A DNA stretch of 64,000 nt from Hsuehochloa calcarea (GCA_036346395.1 CM070604.1:43551662-43615661); one strand, 5' to 3'. Counted from the stretch's first letter, positions 11,440-23,597 are shown. Notes: generated from the sequence alone by a model not told the origin. Numbers and translations: made by a program.

Positions 11440-11840
11440 CTTTGCAAGTATGTCCGCCGCCTTGCTGCTGCTTCGTGGGATATTTTGAGCAGCGATGCTG
11501 AGGAAGTGTTTGGCTTCAGCCCGAACCGCCACTAGATATTTGGACATTTCTAGATCCCTTGTCGTAAATGACTTGTTGAAGTGCTCTGCAATGAGCCGGG
11601 AATAGCTTTTGATGATTATGCGTTTCGCACCAGTGCTTTTGCCTTTTGCAGGCCTAGCAGCAGTGCCTCGTATTCTGAAGCATTGTTTGTTGTTGGGAAG
11701 TCAAGGCGGGCGGCGTGGGAGATGCTCCATCCATTCGGGGCGACCAAGATGGCCGCGGCGCCTACCCCTGCTATGCACCATGATCCATCGGTGTATATTA
11801 TTCATGTTGCTACGATTTTGCTTGGCGGTTGCTCTTGAGC
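11440..11840 (-). pseudogene. Tat second (archaeal-type) RNase H
   Basis: The minus strand from about 11812 reads IIYTDGSWCIAGVGAAA, with the RNase H Asp in TDGS, and then TTNNASEYEALLLGLQ with the Glu, both in the expected order. A further piece (11547-11440) reads AEAKHFLSIAAQN and SSSKAADILAKL. A second RNase H between the usual one and integrase marks Tat elements. Stops and a frame change near 11600 break it. Confidence 0.75.
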
Positions 11841-11876
11841 TTGCAGGGTCCAGTCGGCGACGAAGTCGGCTAAAGC

Positions 11877-13110
11877 CTACGACTTGATGGCTGTGCATGC
11901 TGCGAATGTGATCTCGAATGACACCAGCTCAGCTGCCCACTTGCCTATGTAGCACGAGGCATCCTTGTTCCGTAGCATTAGTGCTAGCGGATAGGACGTA
12001 GGGACTATGACGTCGTGTGCTAGGAAGTAGTGTTGGAGCTTACGCGAGGCCATGAAGAGTGCGTATACCAATTTTTCGAGCTCTCTGTATCGGACCTTGG
12101 CCCCTTGAAGGGCCCCCAAGACGTAATACACTAGGTGTTGCCCATTGTCTTCCTGGATGAGGACTGTGCTGACAGCGAACGAGGAGGTTACGAGGTACAA
12201 CAGGAGCTTTGCGCCTGGCTTCGGGCTTGTTAGACTTGGCAGCTGGGTGAGGTATTGCTTGAGTTCCTGAAATGCCTGCTGACACTCTTCGGTCCATCTA
12301 AATGGCTCCGCCCCTCGAAGTGTCTTGAAGAATGGTAGGGCCCGCTCCACCGAGCGGGATAGGAACCAACTGAGGGCTGGAAGGCGTCCTATCAGCTTCT
12401 GGACCTCTCGGGCACTACGAGGGGGCTTCATATCTTGGATGGCTTTTTTTTGAGGTTGGCCTCGATGCCTCTTTCGGACACGAGGAACCCCAGGAGGTTG
12501 CCCCCCTTCACGCCGAAGGCGCACCTCTCGGGGTTGAGCTTGATCCTCTCCGCTCGCATGTTGCTGAATGTTTCCCGCAGGTCCGCCATGTGCGAGGCCG
12601 CGAGTCTGCACTTGATCACTATATCATCCACGTATGCTTCTACGTTGTGGCCGAGCTGGTCAACTAGAACCTTCGTGATGAGCCGCGTAACTGTTGCGCC
12701 CGCATTCTTCAGGCCGAAGGGCATGCGGGTGTAGCAATAGGTGCCTAGGGGGTGATGAAGGTCGTTTTGAGTTCATCTTCCTTAGCCATGAATATTTGAT
12801 GATACCAAGAGTAGGCGTCGAGGAAGCTCATAAGCTCGCTGTCCGAAGAGGCATCCACGAGTTGGTCGATGCGAGGTAGAGGGAAGTCGTCCTTCGACGA
12901 TGTCTTGTTGAGGTCAGTTAAGTTGATGCACATGCGCCACTTGCTTGTGCTTTTTTGCATAAGGATGGGGTTGGTCAGCCACTCGGAGTGCTTGATTTTG
13001 CGGATGACTCCTGCTTTCAAGAGTTTGACGATCTCCTTTTTTGCTACCTCCAGCCATTCCACCGACATGTAGCGCAATTTTGGCTTCTTGGGAGACGCAT
13101 CGCTTCGCAG
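11877..13110 (-). pseudogene. Tat reverse transcriptase and RNase H
   Basis: The N-terminal RT segment (13077-12745) includes LLKAGVIRKIKHSEWLTNP and KWRMCINLTDLNK. The second segment (12724-12428) begins MPFGLKNAGATVTRL and contains the catalytic-type YVDDIVIK. The connection and first RNase H follow from about 12311 (FRWTEECQQAFQELKQYL) to 11877. Breaks near 12735 and 12440 separate the frames. The RT core motifs survive, but no single protein can be made. Confidence 0.85.
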
Positions 13111-14609
13111 GGCGAGGCGGTGCTCGATGATTTCCCGTGCAACGCCGGGGATGTCCTTAGGGCCCCAGGTGAAGATATCCGTGTTTCTACGGAGTACCTA
13201 GAAGATGGCGTCGCATGTAGCAGCTAAGATCTCGGCTCTGAGGGCCACCGTCCTCTCTAAAGCAGCTTCGTCGAGAGGGACACGCCGGAGCTGGCCTTCT
13301 GGTTTGGCCTTTGGGGCCCATTTGGGCGAGGCGGTGCCGGCCCGAGCACCTACGTCTGCTTTGACCACATGGACGTGGCAGACTGGTGAGAGTGTCTCCA
13401 GCTCCGTCTACCTTGCTAGGTCTTGATCTCCCCACACTGTGACTATGCCCTCGGGTGCGGGGATCTTCATGCACAGGTAATTGTGGTGGGCTATGGCGCC
13501 AAAGGTGTTCAGCGTGGCTCGCGCAAGGATGGAATTGTATTGGTAAGGAATCTGGACGACATCAGATGTGACGATTTTGGTCTAGGAAGTGAAGTCATCG
13601 CTGAATGTGATGGCAGGTTGATATGACCTAAGGCCGTCATAGGTCTACCCCTGAAGCCCACCAATGGGATGTCTGGTGGTGACAGGCGGTCCCTAGGGAT
13701 CATCATTTTGTCGAAAGCGTCTACGAATAGCAGGTCTGCAGAACTTCCTCCGTTCACGAGGACACATCTAACCTTGAAGTCCGCGATATTGGCGAAAATG
13801 ACGAGTGGATCTTGCTATGGAAAATACAGGCCTCGAGCATCCTCAGGGCCGAAGGTGATGGGTATTTCGGCGTAGAGAGGTGGGATGGAGGCGTGGTATG
13901 TCGCGACATGGTGGATTTGCCGGGCGTACGCGTGCCGTTGTCTTTTTGATGACATGCCGGATGATGAACCTCCGGTGATCATGTTTATGATTCTCTGATG
14001 ATGCTCTAGGTGGGCTCCCTCTATGCGGGGCCTTGGTGGCGGGCCGGCGGTGGTTGCTCGGTCCTTCTGTCTTCTTCGCCACGGCTTCTTCGATCATGGT
14101 TCATGCAATCCTGCATGGCTACGATGGTGCAACACACTTGGGTCATGTGAGACCCTTCGTCGTATAGGTCACAAAAGAGTGGGGTGCCCCTGGCACCGCC
14201 TCGGGTGTCCGGTTGTTTTCTCCCATTCCGCCCGCAACCCCGACCGCGCCCGCGACCTCCTCTGCCTCCTCAATTCGCCCCTTCAGGGGGCTGCCCTCCG
14301 TCCACATGGTAGACATTCTGCCCTTTATGGCGGTAATCATTGGCCCGTGGTTTGGCTGGTGCCCCTACCGCGGTAGCCGTGAGTCCCTCCTTTATAGGTG
14401 GTCCACTTAGTGTTGGGGCCGGGGTAGCGGGGGTCGGGGCCCCCGCTCACCGGGCGCTATCTTTCTCCGCCTAGGCGTACTCCTCCATCTTGTCGAAGAG
14501 CTCCGCCACCGAGTGGATGGGCTTGCAGTCTAGTCTTTCTGACAAGGGGCACTTCTGGAGTCCGCAGATTGATGCGTTTATGATGGTGGTTTCATTGACC
14601 CCCTTCACC
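13111..14609 (-). pseudogene. Tat Gag end and protease with mutated active site
   Basis: The Gag end is visible at 14609-14470 (INASICGLQKCPL, HSVAELFDKMEEY). A charged linker follows, then a protease region (about 13860-13610) reading ITFGPEDARGLYFP and LVNGGSSADLLF. Tat proteases normally have Asp before GGS; here the codon at 13752-13754 (minus strand AAC) gives Asn, consistent with one G-to-A change and loss of catalysis. Gag is cut at 14610, so its N-terminal half is missing. Confidence 0.7.
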
Positions 14610-16924
14610 TGACATTTACGGATTACAAAAATGGAGAATATTATTATAATACCAAAATAACTTGGTTCAACTCATTTGGAGTTTTTACGAATTAGTTATG
14701 AATTTTTAAAGTTATCAGCCTTTTTCTATTGTAAAAATAATAGAGTTATGGATCATTTCCCAAAACTACATTCTATATTACAGAGACATGTTTGAAACCT
14801 ATTTAAAAATAAAGTTCACCTAAAATGAAAATTATCAAAATTGATTTCACCATTTTTGGAGTTAAAATGAATTAGTTATGCATTTGTGAATTTAATTGAT
14901 TTTTTAGTGCAACAATAATTCATTTTGGAAATTATAAACGTATTTAATAATTTTTGTACCGACAAGAACCTAACCAAAGTCACTGACAGTGAGGACCTAC
15001 TAGTCATAGACTCGGTTCATCGAATAGTGCGTGGACCTTCGGTCCAAAGCACAATGCTTGGGTCTACCGGTGGCTGTTTACTATGCAATAATGTCCTCGG
15101 ACCCACATGTCATAGGTACTAAGCCAACCGTTACTTAGTATAACTTGATTTCTGACATGGATTAGAGCATTAAGTGCTAATCACAGCAATTACCCTAATG
15201 GCGCTACAGGGACGGTCGGAGCTTCCAAAAACAGAGCTCGGCCTTCCTCGGAGCCACGCCGGCGACCCCAGCCACGGCGAGGCATGAATGGACTCCTAAC
15301 AGTCAGGCGAGCGACGCTTAAGCTACGGCCAACATGCACATGCACAAACAAGCTCCGCATTGACCAAAAGAGCGGGTGCCCGAGCATCTACAAGATCTAG
15401 TGAAGCTACCAGAGAGTTGGAGAAGTTGGGAGATGGCCGAAGCAACGTCGGCGTCGAAGAGGGTGACGGCGATGGTACCATTCAACGAGGAGAGGTCATT
15501 CTGAGCAACAAGACAAAGAATGAAGCTTCGGGGTAGCTTGAAGATGCTAGTGGTAAGGTGTATACGAAGATAATTTGGTAATGCCTTACCAAATTGAAGT
15601 GGGAGATGAAAGGTTGAACTTCGGCCGACACGATAAGCACTTTGAAAGTTGAAGGTTCCTGCGGTGCATTGCCCAAATTACGGGAGGGCAACTCAAAGTC
15701 ATGCCAAATGACACGATAAGACGCGCAAAAGTTAGCAAGAATCTCACCGGAGGTGAAGAAGGCACGAAGGTGTCCTCGGGTACGTGCTCTGGACGTGAAA
15801 CAGAGTTGGGGAAGACACGAAGATGTTCTGGGAGCTATAAAACAAGGTAAGGGCTGCCATTAGCCAAAATGGAAACAACATGGAAGGTAGAAGAGAAGGG
15901 ACGCCATGGCTGGAAGCTTACCAGATTAGAGAGCGGAGGAGAGCTCCCTTCTTCTCAACGGCCGAGAGAAGAAGTGAGTGGAGAGAGAGGTGCGGAGGGG
16001 GTATTATCGCTGGGAGATGACGACAATGGAGGCGGCGTGAGAAGGAGGAGCTCCAGGATAGATCGCTGAGGGCGGTGCGGTCATGGTGTGAAGTCGCGCG
16101 GGCAAAGCTCAGGCATGACGTGGCGAAGCAGCTCTGCGGGTGCGCCAACGCGAGGAAGAAGGAAGACCTGACCGGTGGGGCCCGGTTGGCATGACATAGG
16201 AGCATCTGGATCGATACAGCTAGGCGGTTCGGTCCAAATCAAGTGGCTCGGGTCGGAACGTTCGGTCCACGTGTTTGGACGGTCCAATCGAGATCTAATG
16301 GTCCAGATACGTTACGCGTTCGGATAGTCCGAACGCCTCCGCGTGAATCTGACAGCTGATTTCAAATCGGATGGTCCGCACGTATAGAAGGTTAGGTTCA
16401 ACCAAGTGCGAGAAGCTTGGTCGGACACACCTGAGTCCAACAGTGCTAGGGTTGAGTCTATGGTTTGACTGGGAATTGAAATCGAAAACCTACTTTTACC
16501 GAGCCACTAAAAATAGAAATACAAATCCTAAAAATTTGAAATAAATCAGAGAGGCTCCTGGGAAGGTCTAGTACTCAAATAAAATCTTAAACCCAACTTT
16601 TTAAGATTTATTTGCTTAATTTAAATTCAAAACCGAAATGCTATTTAGAAGGGATTTGAATTTTTACCAATGTGAATTAAGTTCTAAAAAATTGGGAAAA
16701 AGTTATATTTATTCATGATAAATATTATAGTATTTGAATAAAATATTTCTAGGTGATGATCAAATGTTTTTAACTCAGTTTTCTTTGGGAGTTTAGATTT
16801 GTGTTGTAGGTTTAAACGTTGTTTGAGATTTTTCAAGTGCGATAACATATGCAAATGTTTTAAAAAGGTCATGCATGCTGATAAGATGCATACTAATTAT
16901 CATAATTAATTTGGGGATGTGACA
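14610..16924 (-). mobile_element. LTR-like block, probable solo or orphan LTR
   Basis: On the minus strand the block starts TGTCACATCCCCAAATTAAT and ends CCGTAAATGTCA, giving TG...CA ends typical of Ty3/gypsy LTRs beginning TGTxACATCCCC. It separates Tat Gag from MULE coding sequence. The flanking bases (TCACC and TCTGC) do not form a perfect target duplication and Gag does not resume beyond it, so deletion accompanied or followed insertion. The middle (15190-16330) is GC-rich with no credible gene; the flanks are AT-rich. Confidence 0.5.
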
Positions 16925-16929
16925 TCTGC

Positions 16930-19260
16930 ACTCCAAGTTTGCATAACCTCCTCCTTGTTGAAATAGTAGAGAGGTACTGGTCGGGATGCTACGCCATCGT
17001 CAAACATGCGGCCATGACACAGGAGCAGGGCCTATGCAGAAAAAGGGATCACAAGTGCATACACAACTAGCGCGGTGTAGCGTGCACTCGTGGGTGGTCC
17101 TGTCGTGGTTCATCTCGTGGTGTCCTTTATCCTTGCACATTACCTCAAAGCGAAGCTCCCTTGTGCCCATCTTGAATGCTCAGTGCATCTCGTCCTTCTT
17201 GCTCTTCTCCTCAAGGTATTTGGTCATCATGACGGAGTAGAGTACTCTATCATTTGTCATAGCGAGCGACACGTTGTTGCTTCTGTTAACAAAGTAATTT
17301 GTGGTATCGCAGAGAATTTCCTCCACAATACCAACCAAAGGAAGGCACTTGGCGTCGCGCATGACTCAATTGTACACCTCGGCTAGATTAGTTGTCATGA
17401 CACCATATCATGTACCACCCCTGTTATGTAGTAGGGGCCACTTCTCCCTAGGCTCGTACTCAATCCAGTCCGAGAAGCATTTCACCTGCGCCCCCGTCTT
17501 CCTCACCACACTAGGACCATCTATGGGTAGCTGTGGCAATGCTTCAGAGGCCTGGTCAGCGCTTGAGCGGTCTTTTTCGCTACCTCCCATCCGTGCATCT
17601 GGGTCTACTCATACAGAATCTCTAGAGTGCTTCAAACTTTCGCTCCTGGTTCTGATTGCACAGCTGCTTGAACAGGTTCACCAAGTCCTTATTGCGGAAC
17701 TGCTTGTAGATGTTTGTACCCAAGTGTCTCATGAACCACCCGCTCTATAGATCCGCCCATGGAAGTGGTTCGTTCTCTCATTGCTGTATCTGATTTATTT
17801 CACTCAACAGGCCCGCATGCCGATCATGTATGATGCATACGTTAGGACAACCCCGCATAACAGAAATCCTTAAATTCCTCAGGAACCACAACTAGTTGTC
17901 CGTGTTCTCGATTTCAACAAAAGCGAAAGCCACGGGAAGAACTTGATTGTTCCCGTCCATCACTATTGCAGTCAGTATCTGGCCCTTGTACTTCCAGTCA
18001 GGAATGTGCCATTCATGCATAAGATTGGATGGTAGTGCCGAAATGCATTGCTGCATGGATGACTTCAAAGGAGAAGAATACTTGCTTCAGTACCCTCTTA
18101 TTAGCTCACTACGGATGCGTGGAATCTTGAATGTCGACAAGAGTGCCAGGATTTCTGTCTTGTATGACTCGAAGTAGCCCGGGGACGTTGTGGCAAGAGT
18201 CCTCGAATGTACCGAACACTGATTCCAATGCCTTCTGTTCTGTCTTACACGCCTTGGCATAGCTGACTGTGTACTGGAACCTTGCTTTAATAGTCCGAAT
18301 GATGGATCGTGGCTCAAAATATAGATTATCCACGATCTCACCATACATAAGGTTCGCGATGAAGCCTGATGACAGGTCTCTGTGGGACTGCACTGACTCA
18401 GCGACGACATATGTTTGAGGATCCACTATACAACATTTCCAGTAGGTGTCCCACTTAGGCTAAAATACGTGCCCTCGCCAAGGGCACCCCTCTATGTCGC
18501 ACTTCATGTCGTAGCATTTTGGGTTAGACTTAACAACTGTGAATGTACGCCGCACCGTCAAGGCCTTGAATTTGATCGCCTCCTGCACGACCTCTTTGCA
18601 TTTGTACATAGCTCCTTGCCCCACCTCGCTCTGGTCGTACTCCCACGACACACGGGAGCCTTCGTTAACGACGTGATTGTCGAACTGGTATGTGTTCCAC
18701 TCGGATGTAACTATCTGCTGGTCCACATCATTCTCGGTATCGGATCCTTCATCTTTCTGATAATGCCATGTAGTCTTGGTCTTCGAGATCCATCCTTTGC
18801 ACTAGGGCTTCCAGCTCCTCACCTTCGTCAACAAGTCCACTAGCTTGCCTAACTGAAAGAGCTCCTTCCGCAGAGTCTTCATCGATAGCATTAGCAACGC
18901 TAGGACCTTCGACCATTATGTGCGTCGCGCTATGGCCGGAGTCCTCGACTTCTTCTTCGGCATCACCACCCCCTTCTTGTTCAACTGCCGATGCAGTAGT
19001 GGGTTTGGCATATGCCTAGCCAAAAGGACCAAATCCCACCGTTTCTCCCTCACCATGCGTACATATGACTGCCATAACCTTGTTCCATTGAGCTGCACTA
19101 ATTCCCAATATGTGGCCTGTGTTGCTCAGGGGACCAGAAAACTCAATCTCAGATCATACACAGCATGGTCCAAATCGAATGAATGAAACAATCACCGCAT
19201 CACAGTGCCCCATGTATGCTGCTTTGGTCTTGTTAGGGGCACGGTCGCTGATTGAAAATA
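16930..19260 (-). pseudogene. MULE (MuDR-type) transposase, degenerate
   Basis: Minus-strand order: an N-terminal PB1-like part near 19310-19230 (YYNQGTILEGLKGTDLHY), an acidic linker, the MuDR DNA-binding region at 18726-18460 (KFKALTVRRTFTVVKSNP, DIEGCPWRGHVF), then 18426-18109 (YVVAESVQSHRDLSS) leading into the eroded catalytic domain down to about 17000. Stops are frequent after 18100. The C-terminal end is cut by the LTR-like block at 16924. The family moves DNA by cut-and-paste; this copy is dead. Confidence 0.8.
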
Positions 19261-19962
19261 ATGCAAATCAGTCCCCTTGAGACCTTCAAGAATGGTCCCC
19301 TGATTGTAGTAAAATTTGAAATTAGTGACATTCGACATATTTGACGTACTGCACTGTAAACAAAATTTTCACAATTAACCACATATCTAAAACTAAACTA
19401 CCAGCTGAAAATGATTATACACAACATACTACACTACGTAACCGTACATATAAAACTATGTAATCCATTTGGTTAAAAAAAATTACCTGAAAGGTAGACA
19501 GCCTGACGGGCAGCGCTTCGCTAGCTTCTCTCATCCCTTCTACTCCTTCTGCTCTTCTCTCTTCATCCCCTCTTTCTTTTTATTTCTGAATAAAAGAGTT
19601 TTTTTTCCTGAATTTTAGGGTTTCGATGGTGTTTTATAGGGGAGATTGTGTCGCCATTTGGAATGACAACAAAGATTTGCGGGATACCTATCGCCATTTA
19701 AAAATACGGTTTCCAAATTTTAATATAAAAAAATAAAATCCATGTCGCTAGTTGAATTGGCAACATAGGCCTGCCGCAAATTGGAATGGCGATAGGCCCC
19801 TGTCGCCATGATTCAATTGGCGACGGGGGCCTCTGTACTGTTGAGCCCCCTATTGTCACCTGTCGCCATGATTCAATTGGCGACGGGGTCTCTGTACTCT
19901 TGAGCCCCCTATTGTCAGTGCATCGGTCCCTGTCGCCAATTGGAACGGCGACATACACCTAG
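19261..19962 (-). repeat. MULE upstream region with palindromic terminal repeats
   Basis: No coding sequence. At 19741-19962 the palindromic motif TGTCGCCATGATTCAATTGG recurs. Two near-identical 60-bp units start at 19801 and 19861, flanked by diverged copies (GTCGCTAGTTGAATTGGCAAC; CTGTCGCCAATTGGAACGGC). It lies just upstream of the transposase start, as a MULE terminal region should. An outer target duplication was not found. Confidence 0.55.
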
Positions 19963-20430
19963 TTTTTTTTATTAATCTTTTTTGATTATTTATTTTTGTA
20001 ATTATATTTTAAATTAATATTATTTTAAAAAATCCATATTTCATCAATTTAGTACCCTTGTTCCAAAGTTAGATGTACTTTTTTCCTTGGTACTTGCTGT
20101 GATCAGATCATGTAAAACTGAAAGTAGAAGCGTTTTCATGTCAGTTTCTTGTGTGCTTTCTGATGTTAAATATCAGTACATATTTTATTTTGGCAATTAA
20201 TAATTTAGCCCCTTCACCTTATTTGATTCATTACCAATCGCGTATTTGGTTCAATGGATTTACATGTCGTCAATGGCTTTCCTCCTCAAGACCGAACCAC
20301 GTAAGCAGCACATACAGATGGGCAAGGGCAAGGGCAAGGGCAAGGGCAAGAATAGAAATCATTAAAATATCCTAAAATTATTGAAATATAAAATATAAAG
20401 ATTGTAATTAAAGGTGTGCTATAAAATCTT
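19963..20430 (+). other. Intergenic, AT-rich
   Basis: No gene or element recognised apart from a (GGCAAG)5 hexanucleotide microsatellite at 20321-20350. It lies between the MULE remnant and the promoter of the first mTERF gene. Confidence 0.6.
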
Positions 20431-20478
20431 TTGAATTGTTCTCCGTGGCATTTTGATCAACGTGAACTAAAATTTTTG

Positions 20479-20509
20479 TATATAATCAATTCCCCTCTGT
20501 AAACCCTAA
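20479..20509 (+). promoter_or_regulatory. Candidate core promoter of first mTERF gene
   Basis: A TATATAATC sequence at 20479 is followed 20 bases later by AAACCCTAA (20501-20509), a telo-box motif common in plant promoters of organelle and translation genes. The ATG is 70 bases downstream. Assignment is by position and motif only. Confidence 0.45.
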
Positions 20510-20578
20510 AGCTACAACTACAACGCTCGATCCCCATCCCCCAACCGCCGGCGGTCGTTCCGCCGCCGCCGCAACGCC

Positions 20579-21736
20579 ATGATCCACCTGCCAAAGCGCA
20601 TCCTTTCCCTCCTCGTCGACTCCCCATCCCCACTCCCCTCCGCCCACATCTCTCCCCTCTTCTCCCTCCACCGCTTCCTCCTCTCCACCACCGCATCTGT
20701 TCCCCCAAAACCCTTCGCCGTCAAGGAGTACCTCGTCACCACCTGCGGCCTCACCCGAGCCCAAGCACTCAAGGCCTCCAAGAAACTCTCCCACTTCAAA
20801 TCCCCTTCCAAGCCCGACGCCGTCCTCGCCTTCCTCTCCGGTCTCGGCCTCTCCCGCTCCGACATCGCCGCCGTCGTCGCCGCCGACCCACAGTTCCTCT
20901 GCGCCGACGTGGAGAAGAACCTAGCTAAACGCGTCGTCCAGCTCACCGACCTCGGCCTCTCGCGCTCCCAGATCGCGCGCCTCATCCCGCTCGCCCGCTT
21001 CTCCTTCCGCATCAGCTCCCTCGGTCCAAACCTTGGCTTCTGGCTCCCGGTCTTCGGCTCATTCGAAAAGATCCTCAAGGCCATCAAGATAAACTGCGGT
21101 CTCCTCGCCACCGACCTCGAGAAGGTGGCCAAGCCCAACCTGGCCCTCCTCCAGCAATGCGGGATACATGTCTGTAATTTTCCCGATACATTCGTGTCCC
21201 TAGTGCTCAGCAGGCCCCCTAAGCACGTCCAGGACTCCGTGGAGCACATCAGTAAGTTTGGTGTGCCGCAGGACTCGCCGATGTTCCGCCATGCACTCAT
21301 GGCGTTCGCGTCCCAAAGCCAGCAGAAGCTCGCCGCAAAAATTGGAATCCTTGAGATGTTTGGTTGGTCAAAGGATGATCTGTTGATAGCTGTGAGGAAG
21401 ATGCCGTGTTTGTTGAACATGTCTGAGGAAAGGCTACGGAAAAATGTGGATTTCTTGACAAGGGATGCTGGGCTGGAGATACCTTACATTGCTCAAAGGC
21501 CAGTGCTGATCATGTATAGCCTTGAGCGCCGGTTGTTACCCCGGCATTGCTTGCTCAAGGTCCTCAATGCAAAGGGGTTGCTGGATGCTGAGTTGGACTT
21601 CTATTCAGCTGTTGCGCTGACTGAGAAGAAGTTTATTGACAAATTTGTGCATCCTTACATGAATAGCATTCCAGGCCTCGCTAGCACTTATGCTTCTAGC
21701 TGTGCTGGGAAGTTAACAAATGGATTTACTATCTGA
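20579..21736 (+). CDS. mTERF family protein, copy 1 (385 aa, single exon)
   Basis: The protein starts MIHLPKRILSLLVDSP, a basic, Ser/Leu-rich and acid-poor leader of about 45 residues consistent with an organelle transit peptide. The mTERF fold follows (about 46-375): repeated helical units with Pro/Leu turns, e.g. SRSQIARLIP and KVAKPNLALLQQCG, and near the C-terminus IPYIAQRPVL and SLERRLLPRHCLL. mTERF proteins bind mitochondrial or plastid nucleic acid and affect transcription, splicing or ribosome assembly; the target here is unknown. It is intronless with a strongly GC-rich 5' half, as in many grass genes. The C-terminus (GKLTNGFTI) differs from copy 2 because of a shift next to a 57-bp duplication. 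I choose this ATG because copy 2 shares it. Confidence 0.93.
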   Translation: MIHLPKRILSLLVDSPSPLPSAHISPLFSLHRFLLSTTASVPPKPFAVKEYLVTTCGLTRAQALKASKKLSHFKSPSKPDAVLAFLSGLGLSRSDIAAVVAADPQFLCADVEKNLAKRVVQLTDLGLSRSQIARLIPLARFSFRISSLGPNLGFWLPVFGSFEKILKAIKINCGLLATDLEKVAKPNLALLQQCGIHVCNFPDTFVSLVLSRPPKHVQDSVEHISKFGVPQDSPMFRHALMAFASQSQQKLAAKIGILEMFGWSKDDLLIAVRKMPCLLNMSEERLRKNVDFLTRDAGLEIPYIAQRPVLIMYSLERRLLPRHCLLKVLNAKGLLDAELDFYSAVALTEKKFIDKFVHPYMNSIPGLASTYASSCAGKLTNGFTI

Positions 21737-21826
21737 TAAGACAAGAGAACTAGATAATTGTGCTCATGTTTAACAAATGGATTTACTATCTGATAAGACA
21801 AGAGAACTAGATAATTGTGCTCATGT
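21713..21826 (+). repeat. 57-bp tandem duplication over the mTERF copy 1 stop
   Basis: Two identical 57-bp units begin TTAACAAATGGATTTACT at 21713 and 21770. The first contains the last codons and stop of the gene; the second is 3' untranslated. Sequence like the gene's own end (TGTGCTGGGAGAGTACCAAT) resumes at 21829, so the duplication inserted into the end of an ancestral frame like copy 2. Confidence 0.95.
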
Positions 21827-22182
21827 TTGTGCTGGGAGAGTACCAATTGTCCATTAGGATTGCTGTGTTGGAAGGGGTTAAGGAAGATTTTTGGGTTTGT
21901 CATCCCCTTGGTCCATTGTTGTAATGCCTTACAATTTTGCTATAGGTGATCCATTGTATTGTCACTAATTGATGAATAGCAATGCTTCAGTCTGTGGTTC
22001 CCATCTTGTTCGATATGGATTGTGGAATGACATTTCCAGGAGAAAAAAAGATGTTTGGTTTAAAATGCAGCTTGTTTAACTTTTCGTTGGTTTAATGAAC
22101 GAAAGCTCCTGAATGATGTTGTGTGTCCTGAATGGGTATATCTGTCTACATTTTCCGCTGCCAGTGCATATGGAGAACAAAG
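21827..22182 (+). other. 3' flank of mTERF copy 1
   Basis: Transcribed flank by position. 21829-21900 is alignable with the 3' end and 3' flank of mTERF copy 2 (TAGGATTGCTGTGTTGG). No further gene is seen before the long-TIR element. Confidence 0.5.
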
Positions 22183-22548
22183 GAGTTTTTGGCCTAAATG
22201 TCACGGTTGGCGCCATGATTAACAAAAACGGCGCTCGATCCGCCGTAATACAAAAAATGGCACAATGGACAAGCCGGCCGCCGACACGCGTCTCCACCGT
22301 TTCCGGGGGGACACACAGCGCCACATCGCCGCTCCGTGCCCCTGGGGCCGGACCAGGCGCCTCCGTGCCCTGGGGCCAGAGCAGCTGTGGCTGTGCCCAC
22401 AAGGCACTGCCTTCGCCCTCGGCGCGCCACATAGCCTTGCCGTGTCACCCGAGCCCGGATTCCCATTGCCGCGCCCCTAGGGCACGGTCTCAATGCGCTG
22501 CCGTGCCCCAGGGACACGGTCTTGAGCCGTATGGCCCGGGAGAAAACA
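22183..22548 (+). repeat. Left terminal inverted repeat of the long-TIR element
   Basis: It pairs with 23598-23923 in reverse complement, e.g. CATGATTAACAAAAACGGC here against the same sequence read from the other end. Apparent reading frames on both strands here are by-products of high GC. Confidence 0.9.
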
Positions 22549-23597
22549 ATTAACCATGCTGACACAGATCAGACTGCACTGGACCTGGTTTTGTTTGGGT
22601 AAGTGGCCATCCTGACCAAAACTTGCTCACGTCTTTGGGCACTACCAGAAACCACTGATGTGAGCTTCTAGGAGTAGGACGCTACATGTGCACAAATTGG
22701 CTAGCTGAATTGTTACACTCGAAGGGCTTGTCAAGTGGATAGCTGAGCACATACCTTTAAAATAGGCACATGGAGACTCTTAGGTCAAAACATCATTAGT
22801 AATTTCTCCACAGAAACCAGGACCAGACAGCACACCTTGCAAATGCAATTAGTAGTAGAAATTCATCAGAATTCAGAAATATGTCTCTCTCTCTTTATTT
22901 TTTGAAATATCTCTTTCTACCTATTTAGTCACTGAAATTTTGCATCGTGTATCACACTGGTCCCAACTTGCCCTATAGTTAGAATTTTTCCATGATAATT
23001 CGAGTTGCTAAATCAATGAATTTCAATGCACCTAGTAGAGTGGATCATGTTTGATGCACCTCCATATATTAGAAATGTGTATTTCTCCTTTGCCAAGAAT
23101 AACATCTGATAGAACCTGAATTCTCTGTTTCTCCTCTTTTTTTTTCTCTTCATATGATGGCATCATCTGCTGTCCTCATTGGTTTTAGTTGAACATGTGC
23201 AGCATGCTTTACATAGAGACAGCTGATCTGCCTGGCCTACTTCTGGAAATAATCAAGATCATCACTCATCACTGACGTAAACATTGATGTGGAATCACCT
23301 GAGATTGATACTGAAGTATGCCAATTCTATTTCTTTGTTACGGTAGTCGATCAGGCTGTGAAGGCCCTTAGTTCATATCTGATGTCTTATTCAGGGCTTG
23401 GTTGCCAAGGACAAGTTCCATGTGAGTTACAGAGGTGCAAAACTAAGCAGTTCATTATCTCAGGTATTGCCACATCTTTATTAGCATTTTACTTCCTTGG
23501 TCATCTTAGCAACATTGTACTGATATCTCTTAACATGCCTTTGTATAGGTGTTGGTTAATTGTTTGTGCTATTACCTTCTGAGGCCTAAGACAGATG

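Larger units (their letters stand above)
8675..14609 (-). mobile_element. Ty3/gypsy Tat-lineage element, truncated both ends
   Basis: Read on the minus strand, the order is Gag, protease, reverse transcriptase, RNase H, a second RNase H, integrase, and then a long reading frame on the opposite strand. Dual RNase H plus an antisense 3' frame is the known layout of plant Tat elements such as Grande. No LTR or primer site is visible at either end. The Gag side is cut at 14610 by an LTR-like block and the other side abuts gypsy sequence at about 8660. All coding parts carry stops or frameshifts. Confidence 0.8.

Noticed and set aside
14605..16929. Target duplication around the LTR-like block
   Set aside because: Flanks TCACC and TCTGC share only two bases, and Gag does not resume on the far side, so a simple insertion cannot be claimed.
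22076..22565. Overlapping GC-rich frames on both strands in the long-TIR arms
   Set aside because: Frames are open on both strands at once and change between the two arms. This is expected of GC-rich palindromic DNA, not of a gene.
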